This document shows positions 27,780-37,643 of a stretch of DNA of 64,000 nt, piece after piece (positions within the stretch are counted from its first letter, which is position 1; the number at the start of each line of letters is the position of its first letter). Origin of the DNA: Verrucomicrobiota bacterium (GTDB lineage: Bacteria > Verrucomicrobiota > Verrucomicrobiia > Verrucomicrobiales > DEV007); the NCBI GenBank assembly GCA_003402735.1, contig QQNE01000004.1:1-64000 (forward strand). The letters are read 5' to 3'. Both the position numbers and the translations under genes were made by a program. The notes beneath the pieces are model-generated. The model was not told the origin of the DNA. It saw only the letters and a program-made list of their open reading frames with translations, and did not search any database.

Positions 27780-29086
27780 AGGGCCGTCACCGGTTCGGTT
27801 TCCTCGTGGCGGATGCTTTCCTGATGGAGGTCCAAGAGCTCCCGGAAGGCAGTTCGCAACGCCGCGCGATCCTCCTCACCGAACTCCTGTTCGACGGCCA
27901 GACGGCAGTCGAAAACCTCTTCGGGGGCTTCCAGCACGCTGGTGGCATCCATCAGTCCGGCGCCGTCGGGCAGTTGCAATTGTGGCAGCGCCTGGGGACG
28001 GTGGTTGAGGACCCGGATCACTTCGAAGGGACGGGTCCGGGCAAGGTCCTGGACCATTTGAAAGATGGGCGCGCCGGGCGGCGCATTTTCCACGATCACC
28101 TCCAGCCAAGGTTTCAGCGGGGAAGGGGCCGGTTGTTTATCCTTCAGGTGCAGCGCCAGTTGATCGAACGGGATGCGCCACTGGGCCAGGCGCCGCTCCA
28201 CGTCGAGCCGCAGGGCATGACACCCGACCCGGCGACCCTCACCGAAGTCGACAATCCGCATCTCCTTGACATCGTTGGCCTCGCTGAAACTGAGCGGGAT
28301 CGGGGAGCCTGAGTATCGGATCCGATCGCTCTGACCGATCCTCTGGGGACGGTGCAAGTGGCCCAGCGCCACGTAATCGAACTCCGCCGGAAAGCAGTCT
28401 TCTCCGACCGCGCCCAGCCCGCCGATGTGGATTTCCCGTTCGCTCTCCGGGCAGACCGAGCCACCCGCCGCCGTGAGATGGCCCATCGCGAGAATCGGGA
28501 TGCCGCGTTTGCGCCACTCCAGGGTCTGTTGGGCGGCCTGCCCGTGAACGCGCCGGATGCCCTCGGTGAGGTTTCTGCGGATCTCTTCCACGCCCTGACC
28601 GATTCCCCCCTCGCGCAGTTCCCGGTCCCGCAAAAAGGGGAGAGCCACCACGATGACCTGGGGGGCCTCGGCATTGGGCAAGGGGATCACAATGTCCCGG
28701 ATTTTTTTCGGCAGCTGGCCAATCACGTGGACGCCGATGCTGGAGAGCAATCCTCGCGGAGCTTCCAGCACGGCGGGGGAATCGTGGTTCCCGGCCGTGA
28801 GGATCACCGAGGCCCGGGTGCGGCGACGCAATTCGGAGAGGAATTCGTAGTAGAGCGTGAGGGCGCTCTGGGGAGGGTAGGCGGAATCGAAGACGTCGCC
28901 TGACACCACCACCGCATCGATGTCATGGCCGCGGATGGCCTCGATGAGGAACGCCAGGAAACGGCGGTGTTCTTCGTGACGCGAGAGATCGCCCAGGGTC
29001 TTGCCGAGGTGCCAGTCCGCAGTGTGAAGGACCCGGAAATCTGAGGGGAGCTTGGTGGGAATCTGATAGAAGAGGTCGATGTCCTA
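27776..29086 (-). CDS. sbcD: Exonuclease SbcD (calcineurin-like phosphoesterase); 5' end anomalous
   Basis: In-frame minus-strand reading DIDLFYQIPTKLPSDFRVLHTADWHLGKTL... continues into the supplied ORF (VVSGDVFDSAYPPQSALTLYYEFL... TAGNHDSPAVL). No ATG/GTG/TTG lies between the in-frame TAG (29087-29089) and HTADWHLG. The tool's internal start is 28912. Confidence 0.8.
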
Positions 29087-29187
29087 GCAAACCCGCAAAA
29101 TCGCACTGTGCAAGTGCCGTCCGCGCGGGGAGGATAGGGGAGGGGGTGGACCTCCCTTCAAAGACTCCCCGCGCCGGCGGAAGTGAA

Positions 29188-29796
29188 TTACTTGGCCGCT
29201 TGGTAGCGAGCGCTGACCGCGTCCCAATCAACCACGTTCCAGAAGGCGGACACGTAGTCGGGACGGCGGTTCTGGTAGTGAAGGTAGTAGGCGTGTTCCC
29301 AGACGTCGAGGCCGAGGATGGGCTTGGAGCCCGGCTCGCAGACCCCGGGCATCAGGGGGTTGTCCTGATTGGCTGAGGAGGAGATCGCCAGTCCGCCATC
29401 GGCCTTGACGCAAAGCCAGGCCCAGCCGGAGCCGAAACGAGTCAGGGCCGCTTGGCCGAACTTGGCTTTGAATTCCTCGTAGTTGCCGAACGCGGAGTCG
29501 ATCGCGGAGGCCAGTTCTCCGGAGGGGGTGCCACCTTTGCCTGGGCTCATGATGGTCCAGAAGAGAGAGTGGTTCCAGTGGCCGCCTCCGTTGTTGCGGA
29601 TCGCGGGCTTGTCTGAGTGTTTCGCGCAGAGTTCTTCAAGGCTCAAACCCTCCATCTCTGTCCCGGCAATCGCTTCGTTGAGCTTGGCCACATAGGTCGC
29701 GTGGTGTTTGCCGTGGTGGATTTCCATGGTGCGCGCATCGATGTGCGGTTCCAGTGCGGTGAAGGCGTAGGGCAGGGGTGGAAGTTGGTGGGCCAT
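29188..29796 (-). CDS. Fe/Mn superoxide dismutase
   Basis: [68 protein letters not shown]. Confidence 0.96.
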   Translation of the reverse strand: MAHQLPPLPYAFTALEPHIDARTMEIHHGKHHATYVAKLNEAIAGTEMEGLSLEELCAKHSDKPAIRNNGGGHWNHSLFWTIMSPGKGGTPSGELASAIDSAFGNYEEFKAKFGQAALTRFGSGWAWLCVKADGGLAISSSANQDNPLMPGVCEPGSKPILGLDVWEHAYYLHYQNRRPDYVSAFWNVVDWDAVSARYQAAK

Positions 29797-30093
29797 AGTG
29801 TGAGTTGGGTTGTCTGGTTGGATTTACGAGGCACCCGCCAGTCCGGGTGCCATCCACAGGGTAGTGAAGGACCCGCGAAAAGCAACCCGCTCCCTCACGA
29901 GGTTTCCGCAAGGGTGGGCCGGACAGGTTGTTTTCGTTTTTCTTGGCCTCGACCCATTGTCTGTGGCTAGGGTAGCCCGCCCGGCAGAATGCGTCCCCCG
30001 AGAAAGAACCGCGTGGGGGCTGGTTTCCATGCCTGAAACAAAAAAATCTTACCGTGCAGAATGTTGGGTGGGCTACACTCGCATCGCGACACC

Positions 30094-31761
30094 ATGACCG
30101 TCTGGGCGCAGAATTACGATCCGTTCCACCATCAACTCCTCTCCACGCTGGTGGCGGCGGTGCCGGTGGTGGTCTTGTTGGGGGCGATCGCGGTCTTTCA
30201 TCTGCGCAGCCACATCGCGGCCCTCCTCGGGCTGACCTTGGCCCTGGGTTTGGCGATTTGGGTTTGCGGCATGCCGGCGGATGCGGCCGCAGCCACGGCG
30301 CTCTATGGCGCGGCGTTCGGGTTGTTCCCGATCGGCTGGATCATCCTGAATGTGATGTTTCTCTATCAGCTCACCGTGGAACGCGGTCTGTTCGCGATTC
30401 TCCGGGACAGCCTCGCCCGGGTGGCACCGGATGCCCGGGTCCAACTCATCCTCATCGCCTTCGCTTTCGGCGCTTTTCTGGAGGGAATGGCCGGTTTCGG
30501 GGCGCCGGTGGCCATCACGGCCGCGATTCTCATTCAACTCGGATTCAAGCCGCTCCACGCTTCCGGTTTGGCCCTGATCGCGAACACCGCCCCGGTCGCC
30601 TTCGGATCTCTCGGCATCCCCATCACCACCCTGGAACAGGTGACCGGTCTGGACGCACGTCAGGTCTCCGCCATGGTCGGTCGTCAGCTTCCCCTGTTCT
30701 CGCTCCTGATTCCGTTCTGGTTGGTGGTCACCTTTTCCGGTTGGCGCGGTCTGCGCGATGTCTGGCCGGCCGCCCTCACCGCGGGCTTGGCGTTTGCGGT
30801 GCCGCAGTTTCTCGTTTCCAACCTGCACGGCCCCTGGCTGGTGGACATCGTGGCCGGAGGATGCGCCATCGCCGCGACCGTGGCCCTCCTGCGGGTATGG
30901 CGTCCCCGGAACCCCATGATCTTGCGCGAGGATGGCGAACTCTGTCCGGCTGGAATCGGCGGGCGGTCGGGTCCGGCGGATCCGGCACCGCCACGTGGGG
31001 AGGTCGTGCGGGCCTGGATGCCCTGGGCGTTTCTCACCGTGCTGATTCTGGCCTGGGGCTTGCCCCAGACCAAGTCCGCCTTGGACGGGATCCACGCCCC
31101 CAAATTTCCCGTTCCAAACCTGCACCTGCGCGTGCAACGGATCCCTCCCGTGGCCCCGGATGGTGCGGCGCCGGAGACCGCAGAGTTCAAGCTCAATTAC
31201 CTGTCCGCCACCGGCACCGGCATCCTCGCGGCCGCGCTTCTGGCCGGGTTCGCCATGGGATGCACGCCGGGAGCCATGTTGCGCACTTACGGACGCACCC
31301 TCTGGCGGGTCCGCTGGTCCTTGTGGACGATTATGGCCATGTTGGCTCTCGGCAATGTCACCAAATTTTCCGGCACGGATGCCACGCTGGGCCTCGCCCT
31401 GGCCCGCACCGGGTGGTTGTATCCCTTTTTCGGGACCATGCTCGGCTGGCTCGGCGTGGCCCTGACCGGTTCCGACACGGCCTCCAACGTCCTCTTCGGC
31501 GGTTTGCAAAAGATCACCTCTGAGCAGCTTGGGGTGAGTCCGGTATTGATGGGCGCGGCCAACAGTTCCGGTGGTGTGATGGGCAAGATGGTCGATGCCC
31601 AAAGCATCGTGGTGGCCAGCACCGCCACGAACTGGTATGGTCACGAGGGGGCGATTCTCCGCTTCGTGTTCTGGCACAGCCTCGCGCTGGCGGCGCTGAT
31701 GGGGTGCCTGGTGTATGGGCAGGCGTATGTGCCTCCGTTCAACTGGATGGTGGTGCGTTAG
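30094..31761 (+). CDS. L-lactate permease (LctP family)
   Basis: Highly hydrophobic; FLEGMAGFGAPVAITAAILIQLGFKPLHASGLALIANTAPVAFGSLG; TGSDTASNVLFGGLQ. Confidence 0.92.
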   Translation: MTVWAQNYDPFHHQLLSTLVAAVPVVVLLGAIAVFHLRSHIAALLGLTLALGLAIWVCGMPADAAAATALYGAAFGLFPIGWIILNVMFLYQLTVERGLFAILRDSLARVAPDARVQLILIAFAFGAFLEGMAGFGAPVAITAAILIQLGFKPLHASGLALIANTAPVAFGSLGIPITTLEQVTGLDARQVSAMVGRQLPLFSLLIPFWLVVTFSGWRGLRDVWPAALTAGLAFAVPQFLVSNLHGPWLVDIVAGGCAIAATVALLRVWRPRNPMILREDGELCPAGIGGRSGPADPAPPRGEVVRAWMPWAFLTVLILAWGLPQTKSALDGIHAPKFPVPNLHLRVQRIPPVAPDGAAPETAEFKLNYLSATGTGILAAALLAGFAMGCTPGAMLRTYGRTLWRVRWSLWTIMAMLALGNVTKFSGTDATLGLALARTGWLYPFFGTMLGWLGVALTGSDTASNVLFGGLQKITSEQLGVSPVLMGAANSSGGVMGKMVDAQSIVVASTATNWYGHEGAILRFVFWHSLALAALMGCLVYGQAYVPPFNWMVVR

Positions 31762-31998
31762 GAGCCGATTGAAAAACCCCACTGGCAAAGCCTCCAAAAT
31801 GGGTTCATGATCCCGTATGTTCGAGAGGCGTGAATCAAGTCAGCTGAAGCAGAAGCAATTCAGGGTGGACACTCGCGGCCTTCCAAGGGCGACCCCCAAC
31901 ATCTTCTCTCGCAAGTTCGACGAGGCGCCATCATCCGTGCCGAGGTTCGAGCCGGTGACGCGGGGGAGCTCCTTTGTCGCTTAACCCTGACACGCACC

Positions 31999-32808
31999 AT
32001 GCACCTTATCACCCTCCTCACGGTTGGCGGCCTTCTCTTGGCCGGCTCCCTGACCGCCGCCGAACCGCCCCTGGTGATTCTGCTCTGCGGTCAGTCCAAC
32101 ATGCAGGGTTCTGGTCAGGCCGCACGGCTTTCTCCGGAGTGGCGCACCCCGCTTGACGAGGTCACGTTTCTCAATTGGGGAGAGCCACAACCGCTCGCCG
32201 TCGGCCGCGTTGGCCCGGAGGTCACCCTGGCTCATGCCTTGGCCAAGGCCCTACCAGGGCGCCGGATCGTGCTTTTCAAGGCCGCGCACGGAGGCACTTC
32301 ACAGCTCGTCTGGCAACCTCGGCACGACCGGGCCCGCATCGATCGCTTGAACCTCGGTCACGATCAGCGTGCCGGACACGCTTACGCCCAGCTCCTCGCC
32401 GCTTGGAGGAAAGCCTTTCCCGGCGCGGAGATCAAACCGGCGGCGCTCCTTTGGATGCAGGGCGAATCCGACGCCCGGGTGCCCGAGCTGGCCAAGGAAT
32501 ACCGGGATCACCTCGCCAATCTCATCGGCTCCCTCCGTCGCGATCTCGGCGCCCCGCAGATGAAAGCTGTCATCGCCGAGGTCAACCCTGCCAAGGTCAC
32601 GCCTGTCTCACCCTTCCCATTCGTGGACGAAGTCCGCGCCGCCCAGCGCGCCATCCCCGTCACCGATCCGCTTGCCGTCTCCATCCGCACGGACGGGCTC
32701 ACCAAGGAGCCTGACCAAGTCCACTACGATACTGCAGGTTTGGAAGGGCTCGGGCTCCGGTTCGCCGGGGCGCTTTTGCCGCTCCTTGCGAAGGAGGCCA
32801 GCCCCTGA
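31999..32808 (+). CDS. Secreted sialate O-acetylesterase-like carbohydrate esterase (SASA/DUF303)
   Basis: VILLCGQSNMQGSGQAARL (GQSNM motif), LLWMQGESDA (QGESD), DQVHYDTAGLEGLG. Confidence 0.88.
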   Translation: MHLITLLTVGGLLLAGSLTAAEPPLVILLCGQSNMQGSGQAARLSPEWRTPLDEVTFLNWGEPQPLAVGRVGPEVTLAHALAKALPGRRIVLFKAAHGGTSQLVWQPRHDRARIDRLNLGHDQRAGHAYAQLLAAWRKAFPGAEIKPAALLWMQGESDARVPELAKEYRDHLANLIGSLRRDLGAPQMKAVIAEVNPAKVTPVSPFPFVDEVRAAQRAIPVTDPLAVSIRTDGLTKEPDQVHYDTAGLEGLGLRFAGALLPLLAKEASP

Positions 32809-32883
32809 AGCCCGCCCCCGGCGCGAGCCTTGATCCGCTTTGCCCTGTCAGGAAAACGCGGGGTCCGGTGGCGGAGCTGGGAA

Positions 32884-34170
32884 ATGGGGCTACGGTCTCG
32901 CATGAAGTGGGGAGGTTTGCGCAATTTGAGAGGTTTTGTCTGGATTGGGTTCCTTGCCCTTGTGGCCCTGTGCGGGTGTGGACCGTCCTCTGCACCACCG
33001 CCGGAGTCCTCAGCGCCTCCAGCGGAGTCACCGCTCCAGACGGAGGGTTCCGGTGCCCCGGAGACCCCGCCACCGCCGTCGCCCATGCCAAAGACGTTTC
33101 CCAGGCCCGCGGTCCCCAGCGCTCCCGCAGAAACCGCTGGGGTTGAGCCCGGTGCGGAGGAGGCGGGCGGAGCGTATAGCGAAGTTCCCGTCTATTTTGC
33201 CACGGACCGCAAGCGTACCGACTCCGTGCAGCCGGATGGGCGGTTCGGCTCGGAACGCAACCCGGAGGGCGATCACCTCAGCTATGGCCGCGCCGTGATC
33301 ACGATTCCGAAAACGCATCAGCCCGGTCGGGTGGAGCGTCCGGTCTGGTGGCGCTTCGAGTTCCGTGAGGATGCCCGCAAACATGTCACCATGATGGAGC
33401 CGGAACTCATGACCCCGGAGGTTTTTTATGGCCGGATGCGGGCATCGATCACCTCGGCTCCGCAGAAGGAACTCCTGCTGTTTGTCCACGGGTTCAACGT
33501 GCCTTATGCCGATGCCATGCGGCGCACCGGGCAGATCGCCTACGATCTGAGCTTTGGGGGAATCACCTTCTGTTACAGCTGGCCGTCCCAGGGAGAATTC
33601 ACCAAGTATCCCGTGGATAAGGAGAACTCGGAATGGACGATTCCTCACCTGACCAAAGTCTTGGGTGACTTGCAGAGGGAGACGCAGTTTGAAAAGGTGC
33701 ACGTGATCGCGCACAGCATGGGGGCCCGGGTTATCAGCTCCGCTCTGCGCAATGCTCGGGAGGCGGGAATCAATCTGGATTTGCAGAATGTGATTCTGGC
33801 CGCACCTGACATCGATGCCGATATTTTCCGCGAACAGATCCTGCCCAAGATCAAGGTTTCAACGAGGCGTCTGACCATGTATGCATCCTCGGGAGACCAG
33901 GCGCTCAATCTTTCCACCCAATTCAACGGGAGCCGCCGCCTCGGTTTGTCTGGGGACGGCTTGGTGGTGGTGCCGGACCTCATGGACACCGTGGATGCGT
34001 CCGGAATCGATACCGGTTTGATCGGGCACTCCTACTACGGAAGTCAGGGACCGGTGGTGGAGGATCTGTTCAAACTCGTGATCAAGGGCCTGCTGCCGGC
34101 GCAACGGAAGTTGATCCCGGGCCGCCTGGGAGAGTGGGACCTTCCCGGAGTCATTCCGCATCCAGGTTGA
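32884..34170 (+). CDS. Lipoprotein alpha/beta hydrolase (DUF900)
   Basis: Lipobox LVALCGCG, Pro-rich linker, VPVYFATDRKRT, LLFVHGFNVPYADAMRRTGQIAYD, HVIAHSMGARVISSAL. Confidence 0.85.
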   Translation: MGLRSRMKWGGLRNLRGFVWIGFLALVALCGCGPSSAPPPESSAPPAESPLQTEGSGAPETPPPPSPMPKTFPRPAVPSAPAETAGVEPGAEEAGGAYSEVPVYFATDRKRTDSVQPDGRFGSERNPEGDHLSYGRAVITIPKTHQPGRVERPVWWRFEFREDARKHVTMMEPELMTPEVFYGRMRASITSAPQKELLLFVHGFNVPYADAMRRTGQIAYDLSFGGITFCYSWPSQGEFTKYPVDKENSEWTIPHLTKVLGDLQRETQFEKVHVIAHSMGARVISSALRNAREAGINLDLQNVILAAPDIDADIFREQILPKIKVSTRRLTMYASSGDQALNLSTQFNGSRRLGLSGDGLVVVPDLMDTVDASGIDTGLIGHSYYGSQGPVVEDLFKLVIKGLLPAQRKLIPGRLGEWDLPGVIPHPG

Positions 34171-34218
34171 GCGCGCGGGTTCGTGGAAGATGGGAGCGGG
34201 TTCGTGCCAGTCGTCGTG

Positions 34219-35976
34219 TCAGCGTTTGGACAATTTGCGGCGCAGCATGGAGACGAACAGGTTCATCTCCTCAACGTGGAGGAGTTTGGCGACGGCGAAG
34301 TAGGCGAAGGCGGCGAGGCCGATTGTGAGGGCGAGGCCGCTGCAATTCAGGAGGAACCCCTGATCCCGCCAGTTGGCGAGAAGCGTCATTTGACCTGCCA
34401 TGGCCACGGCAGTGAGGGCCGTGCTGGCCACCCCGATCTGGGCGAGGCTGCGGAAGAGTCTGCCGGTTTCCAGGCGCTTGGCGTGGTGCAACATCATGAG
34501 GTAAAGGGCCGCGAAGTTGAAGACGGAACCGATGGTGGTCGAGAGCGCGAGGTATTCGTGTCCGAGCTTGAGCCAGAAAATCCAGATGGAGTTGAGCACC
34601 GCGTTGAGAATGATGGCGCCCAGACTGACCCACATGGGCACCCATTTGCGTTCGATGGAATAGAACGTGGGCTGCAGGATTTTGATGGCGGAGTAAAAGA
34701 TGAGGCCGAGGGCATAACCGCGCAAGGCCGCGGCAGTGGCGAGGGTGTCCTGTTCGTCGAACCGGCCACGCTGCCAGATGGTGGCGATGATCGGTTCCGC
34801 CAGGACGGTGAGGCCGATGGCCGAGGGGATGGTGACGAGCATGGCCAACCGGATGCCGCGGGCCAAAATTCCGCGAAATTCATCGGTGATCCCTTCCGCG
34901 GCGGCGCGGGATGCGGCGGGGAGCGTTACGGTGGAGATGGCCACGCCAAAGACGCCGATGGGCAGTTGCATGAGGCGAAACGCCCATTGTAGGGAGCTGA
35001 CGGCGCCTTCGGCCGGGAGATAGGCGGCGAAGACGGTGTTGATGACCACGCCCACCTGGACGGCGGCGCTTGAAACCACCGCCGGTCCCATCAGGGTGAG
35101 GACGCGCCGCACCTTTGGATCGTTCCAAGAGAAATCCGGGCGGAACCGGAAGCCGACCTTGGCGAGCGAGGGGAGTTGCACGCCGAACTGGCAGAGGCCC
35201 CCGATGGCGACGCCGATGGACATGCCGGTGAGGGCTTTTTGTCCGGTCGGTGCCACAGATCCGTGGGCCACAGGAGCGAAGAATTCCGGTTCCAGCCAGT
35301 AGCCGAGCAGCACCCCGCTGACGATCGAGCCGAGGTTGAAAAAGCTCGAGGCCATGGCGGGCACGAAGAAGACGCCTTTGGAGTTGAGAATGCCCATGAC
35401 CACGGCGGCGAGGGAGAGCAGTGGGATGAACGTGTAGATGATCTGCGTCCAGAAGATGGTGGGTCCGATGAGCTCAGGGCGTGCGGCTTCTCCGGAAGTC
35501 CAGCCTGGCACAAACATCGGCACCAGCCAGGGAGCCACCGTCACACAGATCAAGGTGACCAGGGCCATGGCAACGGCGGTGAGGGTCAGGATTTTTCGGG
35601 CGAGATCGAATGCGGATTCGTCCCCCTCCTTTTTGATCGTCTGAGAAAAGGTGGTGACGAAGGCGGTCGAGAGCGCGCCCTCGGCAAAGAGGTCTCGTAG
35701 CATGTTGGGGATGCGGAACGCCACCATGTAGCCATCCATCCATTTGCTCCCGCCGAAAAGGCCTCCCAAGACCACCTCACGCACCAGCCCCAGGACTCGG
35801 CTGCACATGATGGCGATCGAAACCAGCCCGGCTTTCTTGGCCGTGCCGCCCGCGCTGGTGGCGGATGATTCCGGGGATGAGGGGCGTGGCTCGGCGGAGG
35901 ATTCGTTCATGGCGGCACAGGGCAATGGAGCCGGGAAGTGATTCCGCAGAACCGACGGAAGCGCAAGCCTTGCCAT
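34219..35976 (-). CDS. murJ: Lipid II flippase MurJ (MviN family)
   Basis: SIAIMCSRVLGLVREVVLGGLFGGSKWMDGYMVAFRIPNMLRDLFAEGALSTAFVTTFS. Confidence 0.92.
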   Translation of the reverse strand: MARLALPSVLRNHFPAPLPCAAMNESSAEPRPSSPESSATSAGGTAKKAGLVSIAIMCSRVLGLVREVVLGGLFGGSKWMDGYMVAFRIPNMLRDLFAEGALSTAFVTTFSQTIKKEGDESAFDLARKILTLTAVAMALVTLICVTVAPWLVPMFVPGWTSGEAARPELIGPTIFWTQIIYTFIPLLSLAAVVMGILNSKGVFFVPAMASSFFNLGSIVSGVLLGYWLEPEFFAPVAHGSVAPTGQKALTGMSIGVAIGGLCQFGVQLPSLAKVGFRFRPDFSWNDPKVRRVLTLMGPAVVSSAAVQVGVVINTVFAAYLPAEGAVSSLQWAFRLMQLPIGVFGVAISTVTLPAASRAAAEGITDEFRGILARGIRLAMLVTIPSAIGLTVLAEPIIATIWQRGRFDEQDTLATAAALRGYALGLIFYSAIKILQPTFYSIERKWVPMWVSLGAIILNAVLNSIWIFWLKLGHEYLALSTTIGSVFNFAALYLMMLHHAKRLETGRLFRSLAQIGVASTALTAVAMAGQMTLLANWRDQGFLLNCSGLALTIGLAAFAYFAVAKLLHVEEMNLFVSMLRRKLSKR

Positions 35977-35999
35977 TGTGCGCTACAGTGAGCCCCACC

Positions 36000-37643
36000 A
36001 TGTGGCGTCGCTCCATCCTGCCCTTCCTTCGCAATGCCGAGAGTTTTTTGCGGAGGCGCACCCGGCACGTCACCGGATTGGCGACCCGTTTCAACCGGCT
36101 CGTCTTCTTCGCTTTGGATTTGGTGCTCTGGTCCCGGGTGTTTCGCAGTCAGCGCGGGCCGATCCCGGTCGAGTTGCCGTTGCGGGTGCTGAAGCGCAAA
36201 CAGGTGGAAGTGGAAGCGCCGGTGCTCCACGTCTCCGGGCTGCACGGGGATGTGGCTCATTGGGACGACGGTTTTGCCGGAGTTTACGCGGTGCTCTTCG
36301 AGAACCTTCAAGTTCCGGATGTCCTCTCTCCGATCCGTTACGCACACCCCGCGCCCGCGTTCCGGGGGGTTTACCTCTGGGATTCCGCGTTCATCTCGCA
36401 GATCTGGAAGACTTGGGACCGTGACGTGGCCCACGATGTGAGCCGGGTCGTTGTCCACCTGCGCGATGGCGACCGCCTCCAACATGTGGTTTCCGATCTC
36501 GTGGCCTCGGTCTACACCCAACCACCGTTGATCGCGTGGTCTCTGGCCCGGCTTTGGGAGGGGCACGGACGCGAAGAGGCCGCCCTCCGGCTCGAACCAC
36601 TTTTTCCCGCTTTGTGCGCTTACAACGACTGGCTTTACGCCAATCGCCGTCTGGCCAACGGTCTTTTCTTCTGGCGTCATCCGTATGAGTCCGGTGTGGA
36701 AAACGCGCCCCGCTTCAGTTCGCGGGACGAGAGTGTTTTCCGGGACACCACCAAGCTGGCGGCACCGGACCTCAGTGCCTACGTCGTTCTGCAAAACGAG
36801 GCCCTGGCCACCATGGCGCGCATTTTGCATCGCGATCCCGAGCCGTTTTTGGCAAGGGCCGCCGATCTTCAGGGGCGCATCCGGGAAGAGCTTTGGCATG
36901 CTGGGGACGGTCTGTTTTACGACCGGAACATCGACACCGGAGAGTTTATCCGAAGCCGGACCATCGCCTCGATTCTGCCGCTGTGGGCCGGGGCAGCGGG
37001 GGAAGGGCAACTGCGGCGCCTCCTGGAGCACGTTCTCTCTCCGGAAGGGTTCAATTCGCCGCTTCCGTTCCCCTCAGTCGCGATTTCCGACCCCGATTTC
37101 TCGCTCGACATGTGGCGCGGACCGGTCTGGGTGAATGTCGCTTTTGGCGCGTTGCAGGGTTTGAAACGCTACGGGCTGGAACGGGAGGCGAGCGAGATGG
37201 CCTACCGCTTGTGCGATCACATTTACCGGATGTTCCGCCGGGAACGCCGTTTCTATGAGTTCTATGATCCTGAGGAAGCTGGTCTCGCCCGGCTTTACCG
37301 GAAAAAGGGGAATCGCTGGAAAGCCTTTACCCTTGGCGTCAAACCGCAGGCCGACTTTGTGGGATGGACCGGGCTGGTCAACACTCTGGTCATAGAACAA
37401 TTCGCCGGTTTTCACCGGGAGAACGGTCGGCGATTTGTGCAGCCACGTTTCCCTCCGGCCGCAGTGGGAAAGGCTTACGCCCTGCGTCTTCCCGGCCAGA
37501 ACTTGGCTCTCGATTTTTGTGTGCTTGGACCGGATTCCGTGCGAGTGACCATCCGCACGCCGACGCAGTGTGTGGAAGCGCTCGTCGCTTTCGGTGAACG
37601 CGCTGCCATCGACCCTCCCTCCTCAAACCATGAGATATTGTGA
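36000..37643 (+). CDS. GH63-like / six-hairpin glycosidase (mannosylglycerate-hydrolase-like)
   Basis: YLWDSAFISQIWKTWD, ESGVENAPRFSSRDES, MWRGPVWVNVAFGALQGLKRYG, FYEFYDPE..., FVGWTGLVNTLVIEQFAGF. Confidence 0.75.
   Translation: MWRRSILPFLRNAESFLRRRTRHVTGLATRFNRLVFFALDLVLWSRVFRSQRGPIPVELPLRVLKRKQVEVEAPVLHVSGLHGDVAHWDDGFAGVYAVLFENLQVPDVLSPIRYAHPAPAFRGVYLWDSAFISQIWKTWDRDVAHDVSRVVVHLRDGDRLQHVVSDLVASVYTQPPLIAWSLARLWEGHGREEAALRLEPLFPALCAYNDWLYANRRLANGLFFWRHPYESGVENAPRFSSRDESVFRDTTKLAAPDLSAYVVLQNEALATMARILHRDPEPFLARAADLQGRIREELWHAGDGLFYDRNIDTGEFIRSRTIASILPLWAGAAGEGQLRRLLEHVLSPEGFNSPLPFPSVAISDPDFSLDMWRGPVWVNVAFGALQGLKRYGLEREASEMAYRLCDHIYRMFRRERRFYEFYDPEEAGLARLYRKKGNRWKAFTLGVKPQADFVGWTGLVNTLVIEQFAGFHRENGRRFVQPRFPPAAVGKAYALRLPGQNLALDFCVLGPDSVRVTIRTPTQCVEALVAFGERAAIDPPSSNHEIL

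Noticed and set aside
24900-27824. 974-aa plus-strand ORF
   Set aside because: Antisense shadow of sbcC (Walker A, zinc hook and signature motifs are on the minus strand).
30073-31797. 574-aa minus-strand ORF
   Set aside because: Antisense shadow of the lactate permease.
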